DNA of 64,000 nucleotides, from the NCBI GenBank assembly GCA_029582265.1, contig CM055819.1:36721384-36785383 (forward strand), read 5' to 3'. Shown piece by piece: positions 33,442-45,018 of the stretch. This stretch comes from Zoroaster sp. YZ-2022. Lineage: Eukaryota; Echinodermata; Asteroidea; Forcipulatida; Zoroasteridae. Made by a program: the position numbers and the translations under genes. Within the stretch, counting starts at the first letter, position 1. Each line of letters opens with the position of its first letter. The notes under the pieces are model-generated. The model did no database searches. It was not told the DNA's origin and saw only the letters and a list, made by a program, of their open reading frames with translations.

Positions 33442-36400
33442 CTGTCAACAAAATAATGACATCCACATTGATCGGATAGTTCATATATCACAAGAGGACA
33501 TGGGGAACAATTACATTCAAACAATGCTGCGTAGCACAGTTAGTATGCAGAAATATGTGTGTATGTAGCAGGAGCTGGGTCTCCATTTGGTCTAGAGGAC
33601 AAAGCCCCCCTGAACCTCCTGGAAGTTTAATTTTGGAGGATTTACAGACTCTCCACATCCCCACAAACAAGGAACTAGAGGTTTGGACACAATACAGGCT
33701 ACTTCTTTCTTTCCTTGGTGGCTACTTCTCTTCTTTCAAGAACATTTTGAGGCAAAGGGACATTTGTAAAATAAAAATCCTGAAATCGGGATAAAACATG
33801 AGAAATCACGGGCCTGATGAAGTGCTTAATTTGAATGTTGTTTAGCAAATTGGGACATTTGTGTAGCATTTTGCTGTAACATTGTTTTGTATTGCTCCTT
33901 GAACAACTTAACTATTAGTCACTTATCACAATTTCTTGACACGGACATTAGTTCTATGTGCACACTATTTGTGCATAGTACCAACATTTACTGGCACTCT
34001 GTACTTTTCAACCTATGTAACTACTTCTTGATTAAGCAAACGTACTCTTTTAGGGATTACATAAAAACATATACACTGAATTCAATATAGATAGGGAAAT
34101 AAGATATGGAACACCCCAAATATCAGCCAAGGGACAGGAGATGAGGCACCTTATTTGCCTTCAAAATCGCTGGACAAGGGGAGGTGGAAATTTTTATTAT
34201 TTTTTTAAAAATAATAACAAATAAATTATTGATTCACTTTTTGCCCTACACCGACGTGTTTATAGCACTGTATGCTTTCCGAGTGTCTGATGGAAAAACT
34301 TCACAAGCGACTCAGGCGGGATTCGAACCCATGACCTCCTGCTTACTAGTGCCGATGTTTTAACCTCTCGACCACCGAGCATGCCCGATGATGATTGTAA
34401 CAAAAAATTTGCCCCAAAAGTGAAGCATTTGATCCCATTTAGTTGTTGACCTCAAAATATTGTATGTGCGAAAATTTTCCAGGGCCTACTTTTTAAAAGA
34501 AATTTGTCACCGCCCCTTCCTTGACAAATATCTGGTGATGTCCAGGCCAAAATCAAAATGATATTTTTTTCTGGTTTATTTTTTATTTTTCGTTATTTAT
34601 TTGTGTTTTTTTGCACTTACCTATTCGCATAGTAACGTCTGCCTCTTCCTCTAAAACCGGGGGCACCACCATCTATTAAAATGAATACAAACAAAATTTA
34701 GTTTTGAATATTCATGTTCATATCACCTATCACCAGGAAGTGCAAAAAAAAGGGCGTAGCCAGTTGACTGATGACTCGATATGAAAGTGGCAATGCAGCA
34801 ACTGACCACACCCTTCTCTTGGTTTGAGGCCATAGTAAACAGCTATATAGGATTCTAGCCGGCCAATCGTCATCGGGGCAAGCTCGGTGGTCGAGATGTT
34901 AAGACGTCTGCACTAGTAAGCAGGAGGTCGCGTGTTCGAATCCCGCCCGAGTCGCCTGTGAAGGTTTTTTCACAGACACTCGGAAAGCAGAGTATACAGT
35001 GCTATACACACGTCGGTGTAGGGCAAAATTAAATCAATAGTAAACAGAGAGTAAATGCTATGAGGGCGCTCTTCATCTGAGCTGCCATTTATTTTCTGTC
35101 TCAATGTGTTAATTGGAATCCGTCGTAAATCTTTGTTTTTATCAGCCATCCTGTCTTTTTAATTTGTGATTGTTGTTTTAAGATGTTTTGTGGAATATAG
35201 ACTGATGTTTTGTGTGCATATTTTGCACTGGAGAACAATTTTTATGACCGTTTTCTTCTGTGAATCATCGAGTAGTGCATACACGACGGACATACATGTA
35301 TTTTGCATTAACCGGTAACAACATGGTTTCTTTAAGTATTGCATGTGCCGTACTGATCGTACTATCGCCCCTACAATGCTTGTGTTCAATTCCAGAACTG
35401 GAAAAAACAATTCAACAAACAACCACAATGTGCACTTTCATAAGGATTGTAGGAGTTTATCGAAACAGCAGTGTGAGTGTGCTGAAAATAAAGGTTGCAC
35501 TCATCAAGTGGTCTAAACGAGGCCGGACTGTCTTGTTGATTCCAGGAAGTGACCCGGATCCTCCGTTGAATATCACAATTTACATGGATGTCTCCATAAA
35601 CCCTGGCCCAGCTGATGACCAAGAGCAATTCAGAGCTAACGGAGCCAACGGCCAAGGAAATTTGCATGTGAGTGTATTCAACATGTCAAACAGTGAGTTT
35701 ATGTACTCTCGCAACCAGTTGCTACGCCTTCGGACTGCTTCTCAACGTAGAATTGATCCATGGCAACTTCAGATTCTCAAACAGAATAACATTTTGAAAT
35801 TCAGGGGAAAACGGGCAGGCAAGCATAAAAAGGCAACGACAGGCAAGTACTGCCCTAATACACCATGTAGCTATGGACAGCCAACTGCTAATAATAGTAA
35901 CTATATACATGTCCGCACTAGTAGCACCACTAGCACTACTACTAGAGTAGATGGTCAGCCAACCGCCAACAATAACAACTATATTCATGTCCGCACTACT
36001 ACTACTAGAGCAATTTATCTTTTGTGAAACCACCACTTCCTGTTAAAATATTGCTTATAGGAAAATTAAAGCCATTGACACCAAGCTGTTGAGAAGTGAA
36101 CTTAGGGTATCAGAGTTGTGTGTCAACCCTTCTCATTATCTCAATGAGATGGTGGGGAGTTACAATATAACCCTTGCAGAAGCCTTAGATAGACATGCTC
36201 CTCTTCTCACTAAAACCATTTCTGTCAGGCCCCTTGTACCTTGGTACAATAGTGACATCAAAGCTGCTAAGAGAACAAGAAGGCAGGCTGAACGGAAATG
36301 GCGCAGAACAAGGGCAGTTTCTGATCTGAACATTTACAGGGAACGGAGGAACTTTGCTGTTAAGCTTATGGACAGAGCTAGACAGGACTTTTATACTACA

Positions 36401-39400
36401 CTTATTAATGATAATTGTTTTGACCCTCGGAAGTTGTTCAAGGTCACGAGAAAATTACTTTAAAAAACTACTGTCACTCCCTTACCACCGTTCACAGATA
36501 AATTGACATTTGCTAATGAGTTGGGTCAGTTTTTTATTGGGAAAATTGATCATATTCACGCTACGCTTGACAGGCAACTGCTGAGCTATGGACCTATGGA
36601 GTATTTATCTGATGTCAGTGCACCTCGGTGCACCATGGACTGTTTTTCACCGCTTACTGAATTGAATGTGATGAATCTTATTAAACAATCTGCGTGTAAG
36701 TCTTGCCCTCTAGACCCCATGCCGACACCTGTTGTGGTTGATTGCATTGAGGTCTTGCTTCCGACTATTACTAGGATCATCAATGCATCACTAACCTCCG
36801 GTACCTTCCCAGAAGATTGGAAAGAGTCATTGGTAACACCTCTGTTGAAAAAACAAAACCTTGACCCTGTGCTTGATAATTACCGCCCAGTCAGTAATCT
36901 TTCATTTGTGTCAAAACTGATTGAGAGAGCTGTTTTTAATCAGGTTCACGAGTATTTAACTGTTAATAATCTGTATCCACCACTTCAGTCTGCCTACCGG
37001 AAGAATCATAGTACCGAAACAGCACTTCTTAAAGTATACAATGACATTATTATGAAAATGAACAGCTGGCATGTCGTCCTTCTTACTTTATTGGACCTTA
37101 GTGCAGCGTTTGATACGGTTAACCACAACATTCGTTTAAATCGTCTTAAATCTAAATTTGGGATATGTGGACTTGCAATGGATTGGTTTGCATCGTATTT
37201 AACTGGCAGGAGTCAGCGTATACTGATACAGGGATCCAAGTCAGATAAGTTTGATCTTACCTGTGGCGTACCACAAGGTTCATGTCTCGGACCCCTGCTG
37301 TTTGTCATGTACTCCTCAAGGTTATTTGATATTGTTGAAACCCACTTACCTGATGTTCATTGTTATGCAGACGATACACAATTGTACATATCATTTAAAC
37401 CGGTTAGTTTGGCTAATCAACAGGTGTGCCATCTTGGCGATGGAGAATTGCATCAAAGATATCAGAGAGTGGATGTTACATGATAGACTTATGTTGAATG
37501 ATAGTAAGACTGAGTTTATTATTCTGGGTTCCAAACAACAATTGTCTAAGATCAATATTTCTCATATTACAGTGGGGGGTACTAATATCACGCCTGTCTT
37601 AAATGTTAGAAATCTGGGCTTCTGGTTTGACTCCAATTTGTCTATGAATTTTCATATCACTAAAGTCTGTTCTACCAGTTTTTACCATCTCCATAATATA
37701 AAACGTATTAGTAAATATTTATCGCATAATTCTCATCATTTTAATTCATGCGTTCATTACCAGTCATCTAGATTATTGTAATAGTTTATTTTATGGTCTG
37801 CCACTTGTTCAACTAGCAAAGTTACAAAGGATACAGAATGCTGCTGCCAGGGTAGTTGTAAACACACATAGATTTTGTCATATTACCCCCATTCTTAAGG
37901 ATCTGCATTGGTTGCCTATTAAATTTCGAATTCATTTTAAAATTGTATTGCTTGTTTTTAAATGTATTAACTGTTTTAGCACCTGACTATGTCTGTGACC
38001 TTTTTACCGTCAAAAGACGGCACAGATATAGCCTTAGGTCAACAGGCGAAATGTTACTGGAGTACCCAAGGGGTAGAATGCTGCACACTTTTGGCGATAG
38101 AGCATTTGCTTCGGCTGCCCCAAAGTTGTGGAATGCACTACCTTCATCTGTTAGGGGGGCTCATTCACTGGGGTCCTTTAAGGAGAAATTAAAAACTTAC
38201 TTGTTTAAAGAAGCCTACAGTCTGTAAATACTTATTCTTTATTCTTAATTTTAATTTAAGTTAATTGTGTATTCTTGCCTTGTCTCCCCTGCTGGATTTG
38301 TATAGTATATTATGGTTTTTAAAAATGGAATTTTTAAAAATGGAATTTTCCCCTCCCCCCTTTAGGGGTGGGGGTGTCTGACTGTAATTGTGTGTATTTT
38401 TATGCTGAATTTGTATAGACTTTTAGATTCATATTGTATGATTTTTTGGCTTTATTGTATATGTATTATTGAGTCTTGATGTAATTGCGTCCTCGAACAT
38501 CTTCGGATGGAGAAGGCGCACTATAAATGTAATAAATTATTATTATTATTATAAATAACAGACTAGACAGTTGCAAACTTTCCGTCTTTTTAAAGAATTC
38601 ATATTCCTTTAGATATTTATATAAATTTCTGAATTCGTCCAAGATAACTGGCCTACCTCGTTGAGTTGGTCTCGGAGGGTAGTTGATTTGCATATCAATC
38701 TGTCTCATTTGGCGTGCCTGTGATTTGGACATCTGATTGCTATGCATGGTGGCCAGATGTGCCTTAAGATCAATATCTGAGCGGAACGCATGAGTAAACT
38801 GCTCCTGGGCACAGCTTTCCTCATCACACAGGTAATGCTGTGAACGGAAATGGTCTTTCAGGTTGTCATAATCACTGGAAAAAAATAGACAAAGAGATGT
38901 GGTTGATTAATTAGATGATTAACACTCACCAACAGCTGGACACCTTGCTCAATGCAACAACATCTATCAGTTGTCAAAGTGTGTAGCTACCCTAACCCCC
39001 TTCAATAACTGGTTAGACACCCTGCTCAATGCAACAACATCCATCAGTTGTCCAAGTATGAAGCTGCCCTAACCCACTTCAATAACTGGCTAGACATCCT
39101 GCTCAATGCAACAACATCCATCAGTTGTACAAGTGTGAAGCTGCCCTAACCCCCTTCAGTAACTGTCTAGACACCCTGCTCAATGCAACAACATCCATCG
39201 GTTGTCCAAGTGTGTAGCTGCCCTAACCCCCTTCAATAACTGACAACATCCATCAGTTGTCCAAGTGTGTGGTCTACTGATTGCAACAAGATCAGGAAGA
39301 ACAGATTGTTCTCTGCGCACTTCAACATAATTTTACATTTGTTGCAGTCTGTTAATTGAAGAAAATCAGGTTGGTTTATACAGTACTTTCCTTGTCTTCC

Positions 39401-41991
39401 ACCTCTGTGGACGCGGGTTCAAATCCCAATGGGATCCAAGCCGACATATGGATTGGGTTTTCAGTCCCTACTCAATGATGTAGGGTAAGGGTTACGATAC
39501 AGTTGGGGTTAGGGTAAGTTAAGGTTCGGGGCACACATGGATTGGATTTTCAGTCCCTACTTAATTATGTAGGGTAAGGGTTACGATACAGTTGGGGTTA
39601 GGGTAAGTTAAGGTTTGGGGAACACATGGATTAGGTTTTTCAGTCCCTACTTAATCATGTAGGGCTAGGGTTACCTTACGGTTAGATTTAGGGTAAGTTT
39701 AGGGAACATATGAATTGGGTTTTTCGGTCCCTACTTGATCATGTAGGGTTAGGTTAAGGATATTCTTATGATTAAGGATGAGCGACTTTTGAAAGGTTCA
39801 TATATGGATGAAAGACAACAAAATAGATCCTTACTTGTAATATTGATTACTGACGCCGTCCGTCTCACAGAAGTAACAGAAATAATGCTGCTGACGAAGA
39901 TGTCTGAGAAGCTCATCATTGTCAAAATATCGCTCATCACAGAACTCACACAACGGGTGGCCGCGGTATGACGTGTCCTTGCCGTCGCCTTTACGCCGAT
40001 GCAGTGCTAGGTCCTTGCGTGAGTAGGTCTTGCGCTCGAACGAAAACACCTGTGTGACATTATTACAAGTATTACAGAATGAATTACAATTATTAATGAA
40101 TTCAAAACAAAATGTTATATATTTCAATTATTTTGGTAGATACACATATCACTGCTTCATGACATCATGAAACATAACATGGTAATTTGATTTTTTTTTT
40201 TTTTACATCAATTAAAAGATTTATATTTAGTATTTCAATTATTCAGTATATTACTCTATTGAGGTGTCGTGGCCGAGCGGTCTAGCTTACCGGATTCAAG
40301 TTCTGGTGTTAGCAACAGAATGTGGGTTCGAATCACGGCCGTGACACTTGTGTCCTTGAGCAAGACACTTAATCATAATTGCTTCTCTCCACCCAGGGGT
40401 TAAATGGGTACCTGTGAAGGCAGAGCTGGTTTGCTCTATATGCGCTAGAAATGGCAGCAATTGAGCTGTATACTCCCCAGGGAGCTGATGAGATGGTTTC
40501 AGGAATGATTTATGAGCCTTATGAGCCTTATGAGCAGGGATAATAATATAATGGGCCTTGAGCACCACTTAGTTGGTGGATACATGCGCTATATAAATCC
40601 ACACATTATTATTATTATTATTATTATTAACCCTCCTAGTGTTTGACCATTTGAAACCATTCAAAATTTCCCCTTACCAAAATGGCCATTGGTTTTGTAC
40701 ACACATGGTGATACTATTTGAACAGTGTTGGTAGCAAGCTTTACTACCATTCAAATCCATTCAAATGCATAGAGGGTCCATTGATTCACCACTTAGAAGT
40801 ATCCAAACAAGGTTTTGTATTAGCTGTACTACCATTTGGAAAGATCCAAACAAGGTTTTGTATTAGCTGTACTACCATTTGGAAAGATCCAAACAAAGTT
40901 TTGTATTAGCTGACCTACCATTCAAAATCATTTGGGGAAATCAATACTGTACACAGTTATTTCACCATTCAAAACCACAAAAGCGAATGGTTTCAAATGG
41001 TACATCAACTTGTATGAAAAAGGTACCAGAACCAGGAGGGTTAAGGACACGTCAACAACTCTGCCCTGATACTGAAACAAGAAGCTCCAAATGTAAACAA
41101 ATGTACCAGTCTATACCTTCAAGTGTATGATGCAGAGATCGCAATAGAATAACTCATGCTCCTTCCTCATGTGATCCTGGAGGTCCTTGAAGTTCTTCTG
41201 AGGGTTCCTGAGGGGACAGATTGGGCACATCTCCCACAGTAATCGTCGGAACTCATCCTGAATCTTGGGGTTGGCGAAGGCTATACCTGCCTTACGGTCG
41301 ATGGAGAACTTGTGGGCAATGATGCCACTGAACGGGTGCAACTTGGCGATGGAAATGACCTGAGGATTTAAAAGGTTAAAAGTGAGGATCAAATTCGTAG
41401 TTCATTTAGAGAAGAAAATGTATAGGGAATAACAAAAACCAGCACATTCAAAAATGTGTCACCCATGTTATTTATATTTGTAATTAATATTAATGTTAGA
41501 GAATAAAGACAGCTGCACTGCTAGATTGAACATAATTTCAAATTGGGCCAATTTACATGACTTTAGTGCAAGTTGTCGCAGTGGCTATTACTAGTAGTAG
41601 TACTGTTAGTGTTACAGCAGTCGTCAAACATTTCCAAATGTTACGCCATGTCAAGCAATAACTGGAATATGAAAAAAAATAATTAAATGATGTAAAAATA
41701 TCCATTTTGTAAATTTTTTTAATTTCTCTGTTGTTAGGCCTACATATTCATTTTCCAATTTTCCCCCACTGTCCCCTTCCCAACCCCCCGCCCCATATAA
41801 ATATTTTCACAATTGTTTACCTTGGGCATAACTGCCCGACACACGGCGCAGTGCTTCTGCTCACACAGAACCCTCATCCTCGTCGAACATTTCAGGCAGA
41901 TGTGATGGTTGCACTGCCCCACGGCGTAATATTTAATACTACCGCAACACAGCACACAAGTGGATGAAATACTGTCAGTAGTTTTCGACAT
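31611..41991 (-). CDS. ZNF598: ZNF598/Hel2-type E3 ubiquitin ligase, six coding exons
   Basis: Complete gene: coding segments 41991-41821, 41359-41117, 40049-39835, 38874-38657, 34672-34621 and 33441-31611, 2,730 nt, 909 residues, close to the human protein's length. Every intron is GT-AG with consistent phase. In this family the protein detects collided ribosomes and ubiquitinates small-subunit proteins eS10 and uS10, starting ribosome quality control in the cytosol. Visible parts are: a RING finger (C12, C15, C27, H29, C32, C35, C48, C51); a Cys/His-rich multi-finger block (about 109-282); a UIM-like helix (301-312); two EDFP(A/T)L motifs (527, 580); PPGLPPGL (682) and PPPGF (717), the type of motif bound by GIGYF GYF domains; a conserved helical C-terminal domain (about 749-817); and a final C2H2 finger (C865, C868, H880, H884). 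Introns are heavily invaded by repeats. Confidence 0.96.
34225..34391 (-). mobile_element. SINE-2, tRNA-derived
   Basis: The minus strand reads a tRNA-like head (GGTGGTCGAGAGGTTAAAAC, B-box GGTTCGAATCC), then CACTCGGAAAGCATACAGTG and CACGTCGGTGTAGGGCAAAA. Nearly full length. It lies in ZNF598 intron 5. Confidence 0.87.
34621..34672 (-). CDS. ZNF598: ZNF598 exon 5, 52 nt
   Basis: A small exon between TTTAATAG and GTAAGTGC, encoding DGGAPGFRGRGRRYYANR across its junction codons. Its length is not a multiple of three, so skipping would shift the frame. The Gly/Arg-rich composition fits the linker after the finger block. It lies between two inverted SINE-2 copies. Confidence 0.88.
34878..35040 (+). 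mobile_element. SINE-2, tRNA-derived
   Basis: Head GGTGGTCGAGATGTTAAGAC with B-box TGTTCGAATCC, then CACAGACACTCGGAAAGCAG and ACGTCGGTGTAGGGCAAAAT. It faces the opposite way to the copy at 34225 across ZNF598 exon 5. Confidence 0.88.
35260..38553 (+). mobile_element. CR1/L2-like LINE, endonuclease-deleted, frameshifted
   Basis: An N-terminal ORF (35260-36027) has a signal-peptide-like stretch and a 2A-like motif. It ends with YSRNQLLRLR and NNILKFRGKRAGKHKK, segments that precede the endonuclease in this LINE type. From about 36065 a post-endonuclease segment follows. Then comes the RT: NYRPVSNLSFVSKLIERAVF, STETALLKV, LLDLSAAFDTVNH, GVPQGSCLGPLLF, and catalytic YADD at 37364-37375. Frameshifts near 37420, 37750 and 37970 break the thumb and C-terminus, which ends APKLWNALPSSVRGAHSLGS and FKEAYSL at 38227. 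The apurinic endonuclease is missing between 36027 and 36065. The 3' end is a (TTA)n tail at 38536-38552. It lies antisense in ZNF598 intron 4. The 5' boundary is uncertain. Confidence 0.9.
35587..35610 (+). other. 2A-like motif DVSINPGP
   Basis: Residues 110-117 of the LINE's first ORF read DVSINPGP, against the 2A consensus D(V/I)ExNPGP. Ser replaces Glu. The upstream MVSLSIACAVLIVLSPLQC is signal-peptide-like. APE-type non-LTR elements of echinoderms and other animals are known to carry N-terminal 2A-like sequences. Recoding activity with the Ser change is uncertain. Confidence 0.6.
38657..38874 (-). CDS. ZNF598: ZNF598 exon 4
   Basis: 218 nt between a TTTTTTTCCAG acceptor and GTAGGC donor. 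Encodes DYDNLKDHFRSQHYLCDEES and the following QFTHAFRSDIDLKAHLATMH finger, strongly conserved in ZNF598 proteins, then a Gln-rich helix. Confidence 0.95.
38930..39275 (+). repeat. 77-bp minisatellite, about 4.3 units
   Basis: CAATGCAACAACATC recurs at 38950, 39027, 39104 and 39181, an exact 77-bp period. Each unit includes CCCTAACCC and ACTGGCTAGACACCCTGCTC. The words overlap those of the GCAACAAGAT TTAA elements at 48885 and 58338. Confidence 0.93.
39446..39757 (+). repeat. 84-90-bp minisatellite, about 3.5 units
   Basis: CAGTCCCTACT recurs at 39462, 39551 and 39641, with a variant near 39725. Units contain TAGGGTAAGGGTTACGATAC and GGGGTTAGGGTAAGTTAAGG. It lies 77 bp from ZNF598 exon 3, in the intron. 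Confidence 0.9.
39835..40049 (-). CDS. ZNF598: ZNF598 exon 3
   Basis: 215 nt between TGTCACACAG and GTAAGG. Encodes VFSFERKTYSRKDLALHRRK and GHPLCEFCDERYFDNDELLR, with CYFCETDG after it, the most conserved finger region of the family. Confidence 0.96.
40264..40626 (+). mobile_element. tRNA-derived SINE-1
   Basis: Full length: A-box TGGCCGAGCGG, B-box GGTTCGAATCA, CCTTGAGCAAGACACTTAAT, then ATATAAATCCACACATTATT and a (TTA)n tail. A TTAA element has inserted at the very end of the tail. Confidence 0.92.
40627..41044. mobile_element. TTAA-bounded element, TTTGAATGG word, copy 2
   Basis: TTAA-CCCTCCTAGTGTTTGACC at 40627 and ACCAGGAGGG-TTAA ending 41044. Interior words ACCATTTGAAACCATTC and AACAAGGTTTTGTATTAGCT match the copy at 19423 in reverse. 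It lies in ZNF598 intron 2. Confidence 0.82.
41117..41359 (-). CDS. ZNF598: ZNF598 exon 2
   Basis: 243 nt, both junctions phase 0, acceptor AAATCCTCAG and donor GTATAG. Encodes the RING-to-finger linker and the CPIC...FKDLQDHMRKEHELFYCDLC finger region. Confidence 0.95.
41821..41991 (-). CDS. ZNF598: ZNF598 exon 1, RING finger
   Basis: 171 nt, 57 codons, starting at the ATG of MSKTTDS and ending phase 0 at a GTAAAC donor. The start was chosen because it puts the RING at residues 12-51, as in other family members. The longer frame upstream is not supported. Confidence 0.93.
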
Positions 41992-44099
41992 TTTGTTTCT
42001 GATAAAATACGTTCGATATTTTGTCTCAAAATGGCTCTTGCATGCTGTGAATGACAGAGGGGTCGTGTCGTGTGTTGTTGATGATACAGTTGAACAATAT
42101 TGCGTAAACGCGGGGAAATTTTGGCTAGAGAAACTACACCGTGACACACAACACCCAGAATAGAATCTGATCGAGATCGATTGAGAGAGCATGCATGTAA
42201 ACAGCGCCACCAATAAAATACTGGTACCCAGAATAAAGTTTTAATTTCATAGGATTGTGCGTAAAAAAAACACAATAATAATTGGTGGAACCTACGATGA
42301 ACCGATTGCACAATAATTTTTTAATAAAGGTTGCATAAATATCGTCCATGTACGTAATTCGCCGCACTCGTGAAATGACGCACTTACCTTTGGCTTAGCA
42401 TTTCTCGGAAAACTTACAAAACTATGGCGTATTACTGGTTGCATAAACTTATCTAAGTCATGCTTGTTACAAAAATTAAAATCATTGTGAAATTGTATGA
42501 TTTACTGGAAAGTTAGTGCTTGTGAAACTGGAAAAAGTTGTTTAACCGCTGATTTTACTAAATACAAGTAGTAAGGGATTTACATGACCTAATTTTTTTC
42601 ACGAATATCTGTGATTTTATTGTTTTATGCCGTCAATGAGCTGTTGTCTGTGGAAACCAAAAGATATGAATGCTTTGCATTTGCAATGATTTTTTTAAAA
42701 GAAATACTGATCCTCAAAATGGACACATTCGAAGCGAACGAAGACTACTTAATTCGTTGGTGTTTACTTCGTCGGTAGTGGATAATTATTGAGAAAATGA
42801 AACATTAATATGGTTATGAAAAGAAATCTATTATTTGACAAAATGTTAACAGCAGTTTTTACACATTTCAAAGTTTTAAAGTACTTTTTGCAAAAATTTT
42901 AACCACCTTCCATTTTATTTGTATTTCAAGAATTTTGATTAAAAGTTTTTAAGTTCTCTAAATTATACCATTTTGTTTTAAAAATCTAAAACAATATTTT
43001 TATATTCAAGATTAAAAACAATTTTACAAGCCACCTGGAATAAGATGAAACATGATTCAACTGTTTTTCTTCTTGGGTACATTTTCTGTGCCCCTATCGA
43101 CTTTAACAGTTTGGGGTGAGTCATTATAAAACAACATCAATTTTTTCACTGTGATGACCACAATTCTGTGCATATCAAAAAACGGCGCTCAAGACGTCCA
43201 CGCGTATGATCATGTATTGAAATTCCACATTTTACAAGAGAATCACAAACTGAAACACCAAACTGCTAATTTCATTTGTAAGTTACTGTCCAGTTGATGA
43301 TATATCCTTAGGTGCGTCATTTAGGGTAAATTGAGGATACAAAGGATAGCATAATTATTGAGCATATAGGCCTATTTAAATTTTAATCAAACACGAGATG
43401 AGAAAGCTTTCATTTGAACATAAAGCCGCCGTCGGTTGGCCGAACATAATTACAACAAATGAAAAATAAACCCTTCTGGTAATTTATAATAATCCATATC
43501 TTTCTTTAAATAAACAGTATACTCAATTATCATAAAAATTAATTGTACCTAAAGCATTCAAAGCGGGGGTGAGCCGGCCGGGTGATGGATCACGCCCACG
43601 CACTCCGCCAACTCAGATTAGTCATCAGAACGTTAAAATAAAGCGAAGCAGATGGCCTTTCAGAGACACCGTATCCATTAAAATTGGATCCTTGTCGTCA
43701 ACGAAAGTATACCATTCAAAACCGTTAGGTAAACAAAAATGTACATCTGGGAGTCTGACTAACAGTCACAACCTCGAGTGCAAATTTGGCTGTTCAATGT
43801 ACTTTAGTGATTTGTTCTGTACGTCAACGAGAACAAGGATTGAACAAAAAACAATGAATGATCATATCGATAACAGAGAAATCTTGGGCGGTGAAAACGA
43901 ACGGTTATTTTCAGCACAATTTTAACTTTTGTGCTTTGGTAGGTGACCTTAAAATTCTCTAAGTGATGTCATTATACTATGCAATACTTGTCACGTATGG
44001 GTCTAACAACTGTTGAAAAAATGCGCTAAATTCACCCTAAAAGTGTATTTAAAAATATTAAAATAAAAAACCACAATCATGAATCACTGATCATATTAC
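41992..44099. other. ZNF598 upstream / intergenic, no other gene seen
   Basis: The first few hundred bases should hold the ZNF598 promoter and 5' UTR; no TATA box or CpG island is obvious. A 118-codon ORF at 43569-43925 has no recognisable domain or splice partner and is not called. Confidence 0.45.
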
Positions 44100-44403
44100 G
44101 GAAGTGTACGTACACGATAAGTCCAAAGTTATCGTGTACGTACACAATAAGTCCAAAGTTATCGTGTACGAACACGATAATTATCGTGTACGTACACGAT
44201 AACTTTGGACTTATCGTGTACGTACACGGTAGTTATCGTGTACGTACACGGTAGTTATCGTGTACGTACACGATAGTTATCGTGTATGTACATGATAGTT
44301 ATCGTGTACGTACACGATAACTTTGGACTTATCGTACATTGATAGTTATCGTGATAGTTATCGTGTACGTACATGATAGTTATCGTGTACGTACACGATA
44401 AGA
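44100..44403. repeat. array of GTGTACGTACAC palindromes
   Basis: About nine copies of the perfect 12-bp palindrome GTGTACGTACAC or one-base variants, usually inside TATCG...CGATA. A perfect 22-bp palindrome is at 44181-44202. Spacers read AAGTCCAAAGTT left of centre and AACTTTGGACTT to the right, so the array is also a larger inverted repeat. Confidence 0.93.
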
Positions 44404-44469
44404 GCGAGATTTTTTTAAATTTATGTGGCGGCACTACGTATCCGTAGATCATGACAGTCAATGAATATA

Positions 44470-44757
44470 ATAATAATAATGTGGACTTATAAAAAAAAAA
44501 GGGCTCATAAATCATTCCTGCAACCATCTCAGCTCCCTGGGGAGTATACAGCTCAGTTGCTGCCATTTCAGTGTATATGGGCTAATCAAACACAACAACC
44601 AACTCTGCCCTCACAGGTACCCATTTACCCCTGGGTGGAGAGAAGCAATTATGGTAAAGTGTCTTGCTCAAAGCTGGGATTCGAACCCACATTCTGACGA
44701 CTCAGCCATCAGAACACAAATCCGATGCACTAAACCACTCAACCATGGCACTCCTAT
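44470..44757 (-). mobile_element. SINE-1 with internal deletion
   Basis: Plus strand starts AATAATAATAATGTGGACTT, then jumps through an A-run to GGGCTCATAAATCATTCCTG, so about 80 bp of the 3' region is missing. It ends CAACCATGGCACTCC. Confidence 0.85.
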
Positions 44758-45018
44758 GATGACAATTGTTAATGAATGATACTTTAATGTTATAATCGCC
44801 TGCACCCATGCACAGATTTTTTTAAAACTTAATACATGTGACCCAATCAGTATTGGGGTGGGGAACGGCGAGGGATCGGGAGAGGGCGAGGGGGTCTTAA
44901 AGGCTTTCTGGTTAATTGTTCTGTGTTGGGATATGTACATATTATTACTTTTAATGTGGAATAATTCTTCAGGATGTCGGGTACCTTTGCTTCACATCAG
45001 GTACAGGTTAGCCTTCAG

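Noticed and set aside
33010..33456. 148-codon plus-strand ORF
   Set aside because: Antisense shadow of ZNF598 exon 6; Ser/Phe/Leu richness is the complement of its Lys/Glu-rich frame.
43569..43925. 118-codon ORF between the two genes
   Set aside because: No recognisable domain or splice partner; composition is not distinctly protein-like.
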